A stretch of 64,000 nucleotides of DNA. Source: Mycolicibacterium hodleri (GTDB lineage: Bacteria > Actinomycetota > Actinomycetes > Mycobacteriales > Mycobacteriaceae). The translations under genes and the position numbers were made by a program. Of the stretch, positions 61,291 to 64,000 are shown piece after piece. Positions within the stretch are counted from its first letter, which is position 1, and every line of letters begins with the position of its first letter. Location of the stretch: contig NZ_RCZG01000005.1 in assembly GCF_006439015.1 (NCBI RefSeq), positions 1-64,000 on the forward strand. The letters are read 5' to 3'. Below the pieces are notes generated by a model that did not search any database, was not told the DNA's origin, and was given only the letters and a program-made list of their open reading frames with translations.

Positions 61291-62777
61291 GAGGGATAGC
61301 GACGAGGGGTGAAGACGCGGTCGACGGGGCCATCACCGGCCTGATGCCACTGTGTCTGCGACGAGCCGACGATCAGAAGGCAACGCATGTCGACGTCCGC
61401 TGGGTCGAGGTCGGCCAACCGCACCACCTTGACGTGTTCCCGTGGACCGGCGACGTCGCGGCCAATCACCACGGGTGTGCCGGGATCGCGGTGTTCCAGC
61501 AAGAGGTCGCGCATCGCAGCGACCTGCCAGGTGCGGCTCTTCGAGGCGGGGTTGTAGACGGCCAGCACGAGGTCCGCGGTAGCCGCGGCCCGGAGCCTGT
61601 CGACGATCACGTCCCACGGTTTGAGACGGTCGGACAGTGAGATCACGGCGTAGTCGTGGCCCAGCGGGGCGCCGACCCGGCTCGCGACGGCCTGCGCGGC
61701 AGTCATCGCGGGAATCACCCTGACCTCGACGCCGGGCCACTGCTTGGCCTCCTCCAGCACGGCTGTCGCCATGGCGAATACACCCGGGTCACCGGAGGAG
61801 ACCACGGCGACGGCGCGGCCCTGCTCGGCCAGCGTGCACGCCAACCGTGCCCGCGCCTGCTCGTCGGTGTTGTCGCTCGGGTGGTGTCGCTGACCATCGC
61901 GACCAGGGACGCGGTCGAGGTAGGGGCCGTAGCCGATGAGGTCGGTGGCGGCCACCAGCTCGCGGCGGGACTGCGGCGTCATCCAGTCGACGTCACCTGG
62001 TCCGAGGCCGACGACGACGACACTGCCAATGGGGCTTCCGACGGGATCCTTGCGAACCGTCATCCCCGGCAGCACGGCCAGCGAGAAGTAGGGGACCGTC
62101 GACTCGTCGACGTCGGCGGCGGGAGACACTCGCTGCTGCGCGGTGCTCGCACGCTCGACGTAGTAGGCGTCGTGCAGTCGACCGACCGCCGAGAGCGCTT
62201 CCCGCACAGCAGGATACGATCGGCCGAGCTTCATCACCACGGCGGCGTCGGTGTCGGCCAGCCGCCGTTTGAGCTCGGCAGCCGGAAGTGTGCCCGGCAG
62301 GATCGACAGCACCTCGTCACCCTGGACCAGCGGACGCCCGATGGCCGCCGACGCGGCGCTCACCGACGTCACCCCGGGCACGATGACCGCACTGAACCGC
62401 TTCGTCAGCCGGTTGTGCATGTGCATGTACGAGCTGTAGAACAGCGGGTCGCCCTCCGCGAGCAGCGCCACGTCCCGGCCGGCCGCCAGATGGACGGCGA
62501 TGCGGTCGGCCGCCGCCTCGTAGAAGTCCTCCATTGCCCCCGCGTAGCCACCGGGATGGTCGGTGGTCTCCGTGGTGACCGGATAGACCAGGTGCTCCTC
62601 GAGTTGGCCGGGCCGCAGATATGGCTCGGCGATGGTGCGCGCGATGCTGCGTCCGTGGCGGGCGCTGTGATAGGCGACGACGTCGGCCTCACCGATGACG
62701 CGCGCCGCCTTGACGGTGACCAGCTCGGGATCGCCGGGACCGAGGCCAACGCCCCACAGTGTGCCCGCCGTGCTCAT
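61287..62777 (-). CDS. cobIJ: Fused precorrin-2 C20-methyltransferase / precorrin-3B C17-methyltransferase CobIJ
   Basis: 496 residues. First half (about 1-235) is Cob[35 protein letters not shown] and [15 protein letters not shown]. Second half is Cob[60 protein letters not shown]. The fusion is usual in mycobacteria. ATG 62777 overlaps the cobH stop. Its own stop lies within an operator copy. Methylates C20, then C17 with ring contraction. Confidence 0.97.
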   Translation of the reverse strand: MSTAGTLWGVGLGPGDPELVTVKAARVIGEADVVAYHSARHGRSIARTIAEPYLRPGQLEEHLVYPVTTETTDHPGGYAGAMEDFYEAAADRIAVHLAAGRDVALLAEGDPLFYSSYMHMHNRLTKRFSAVIVPGVTSVSAASAAIGRPLVQGDEVLSILPGTLPAAELKRRLADTDAAVVMKLGRSYPAVREALSAVGRLHDAYYVERASTAQQRVSPAADVDESTVPYFSLAVLPGMTVRKDPVGSPIGSVVVVGLGPGDVDWMTPQSRRELVAATDLIGYGPYLDRVPGRDGQRHHPSDNTDEQARARLACTLAEQGRAVAVVSSGDPGVFAMATAVLEEAKQWPGVEVRVIPAMTAAQAVASRVGAPLGHDYAVISLSDRLKPWDVIVDRLRAAATADLVLAVYNPASKSRTWQVAAMRDLLLEHRDPGTPVVIGRDVAGPREHVKVVRLADLDPADVDMRCLLIVGSSQTQWHQAGDGPVDRVFTPRRYPS

Positions 62778-63400
62778 TCGCGTTCGGTCGCAATCGCATT
62801 GACGGCAGCCGCAGCCATCGCGCTGCCGCCGCGGCGGCCCGTGACCACGAGGTACTCCATGCCGCGCGGCCGGTCGATCAGCTCGTCCTTGGACTGCGCC
62901 GAGCCGACGAAGCCGACCGGGCCGCCTAGTACGGCGGCGGGTACGGGCGCGCCGTCGTCGAGCAGTTCGAGCAATCGGAACAGGGCGGTAGGGGCGTTCC
63001 CGATCGCGACCACCGCGCCACCGAGCCGCTCGGCCCAGAGGTCGACGCCCGCGGCGGAGCGCGTGCTGCCCAGGCGCGCCGCCAAATCGGCCGCCCTGGG
63101 GTCGGCGACGAGCGAGACCACCTCGTTGTCGGCGGGCAGCCGCGACCGCGTGATGCCCGCCGCCACCATCGATGAATCGCACAGCACGGGTGCCCCAGCG
63201 GTCAGGGCGACGTGTGCCGAGGAGGCGACTCCGGGGGTGAAGGCCACGTGCTCCGCGACGTCGACCTGACCACAAGTGTGGATCAGCCGGACGACGATGC
63301 GAGACACGTCGTCGGGAAAGCGCGCAAGGTCGGCTTCCTCGCGGATCATCGAGAACGACTGCCGGTAGATCTCGGCGGCGTCGCGGATGTAGTCGAGCAC
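62774..63400 (-). CDS. cobH: Precorrin-8X methylmutase CobH
   Basis: 208 residues. Moves the C11 methyl to C12 to give hydrogenobyrinic acid. Motifs: [17 protein letters not shown] near the N-terminus with the catalytic His, [31 protein letters not shown] and [16 protein letters not shown]. Starts at GTG 63400. Ten bases downstream of cobG. Confidence 0.97.
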   Translation of the reverse strand: MLDYIRDAAEIYRQSFSMIREEADLARFPDDVSRIVVRLIHTCGQVDVAEHVAFTPGVASSAHVALTAGAPVLCDSSMVAAGITRSRLPADNEVVSLVADPRAADLAARLGSTRSAAGVDLWAERLGGAVVAIGNAPTALFRLLELLDDGAPVPAAVLGGPVGFVGSAQSKDELIDRPRGMEYLVVTGRRGGSAMAAAAVNAIATERE

Positions 63401-63409
63401 CCGATCACC

Positions 63410-64000
63410 CTACGGGTGACGTGGCTCGTAACCGCTTGCGGTGGCTACCAGCACCTGGCCGACGGGCGGGCTGCCACAGGCACGTTCACAACCCACGAAG
63501 TGCCGGTGTAACCCCGCGGTCCCGTCGTGCACCGCCCGAGCGGCGTCGTCGCGGACGTCTGCCAGCGAGTGCGCGCAGCCCGGACTGCCGGTGCACGAAC
63601 TGACATCCAGCCATGGCGACCGGTCGTCGAATACCAGTCCCAAGGGCGCGAGCACTCGCAACGACGTATCGGCGATTCCCTCGTCGAGATCACAGATCAG
63701 CACCGAGCGCCACGGCGTGATCACCAGCGGTGACCCGACCGCCGCAAGGTACTCGGCGACCCTGGTCTTCAGAACGCCGAGGGGAACGGCAGCGCCGAGC
63801 GTGACCAGGCCGTCGTCCTGTGGAATCCAGCCGACGGGAGGCCGCACGAGGGGCGGCCACGTCGCCCCAGTTTCGGCAGTGGGCGTCAGCCCGTCCAACA
63901 GGGGTGCGATGTCAATGAGTTCGGTCGCGCGCCACGCAGTCCCGCGGACCTCGGTGAACCGCTCCGCCACGTCGACGAGCGTCACGGCGCCTTCTTGCGT
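63410..64000 (-). CDS. cobG: Precorrin-3B synthase CobG, 5'-truncated by the window edge
   Basis: The frame runs off the right edge, so the N-terminal half of the gene is missing; about 196 C-terminal residues remain. They belong to the nitrite/sulfite-reductase ferredoxin-like repeat family. The cluster-binding cysteines are visible: CTGSPGC and, later, VGCERACGSP, a Cx5C plus Cx3C arrangement. CobG hydroxylates precorrin-3A using oxygen, marking the aerobic cobalamin route. First gene of the cobG-cobH-cobIJ block. Confidence 0.95.
   Translation of the reverse strand, partial: TQEGAVTLVDVAERFTEVRGTAWRATELIDIAPLLDGLTPTAETGATWPPLVRPPVGWIPQDDGLVTLGAAVPLGVLKTRVAEYLAAVGSPLVITPWRSVLICDLDEGIADTSLRVLAPLGLVFDDRSPWLDVSSCTGSPGCAHSLADVRDDAARAVHDGTAGLHRHFVGCERACGSPPVGQVLVATASGYEPRHP

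Noticed and set aside
61656-63269. A 537-codon plus-strand open frame opposite cobIJ and cobH
   Set aside because: No recognisable domains; cobIJ and cobH on the minus strand are complete and overlap correctly.

Overview
The window looks like a chromosomal segment of a high-GC actinobacterium, almost certainly a rapidly growing Mycobacterium (Mycolicibacterium). The evidence is the Pup-proteasome locus (mpa, dop, pup, prcB, prcA, pafA, pafB, pafC), mshC of mycothiol synthesis, an MTB12-type antigen, a DesA1-like acyl-ACP desaturase, an F420-type PPOX protein like Rv2074, and a gene order that follows, in reverse, the Rv2141c to Rv2064 stretch of M. tuberculosis as I remember it. Nothing looks like a prophage, an intact insertion sequence or a CRISPR array. 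The only element of a repeat family is the partial DUF222/HNH (13E12-type) gene at the left edge.

Layout. 1-2456: HNH/DUF222 fragment, two doubtful small ORFs, HSL-type esterase. 2461-7263: tRNA-Leu(GAG), M20 peptidase, PEBP protein, and the minus-strand operon lppL-DUF5703-pyrD. 7292-13186: uppP, two 11-codon mini-ORFs, the actinobacterial phosphomutase/DUF3090/SCO1664 trio, a GNAT protein with a GyrA-like N-terminus, cysQ and mshC. 13208-16641: SDR, DUF1254 lipoprotein and desaturase. 16665-25822: PAC2 protein, metH behind a candidate SAH riboswitch, HAD phosphatase, a GlcP-like sugar permease, hisE-hisG, DUF4126 protein. 25831-32017: flavin disulfide oxidoreductase, lipid-anchored tyrosinase, thioesterase and RecB-type nuclease, trmI, two MTB12-like exported proteins.

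32163-48548 is the protein-pupylation and proteasome region. Mpa is the unfolding ATPase, Dop deamidates Pup, PrcBA is the 20S core, PafA ligates Pup, and PafBC is the WYL-type DNA-damage regulator. Two extra modules interrupt it. One is a two-component system whose kinase and regulator are encoded convergently with a 40-bp overlap, flanked by two paralogous multi-spanning membrane proteins. The other is a two-gene module with a WXG-motif DUF1023 hydrolase.

48579-53505: tatA, tatC, helY and a Q/P/Y-rich DUF4333 membrane protein. 53542-57497: 5'-3' exonuclease, VOC protein, PepE-type peptidase, PPOX flavoprotein and SDR. 57494-64000: cobalamin genes in two blocks, cobL-cobM-cobK (+) and cobG-cobH-cobIJ (-), separated by a phosphotransferase gene with its own palindromic operator. 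The cobalamin product would serve the B12-dependent MetH encoded in the same window.

Two general features recur. Four-base ATGA/GTGA start-stop overlaps are very common. At least a dozen genes have a TANNNT -10 hexamer ending 6-8 nt before the start codon, which predicts leaderless mRNAs.
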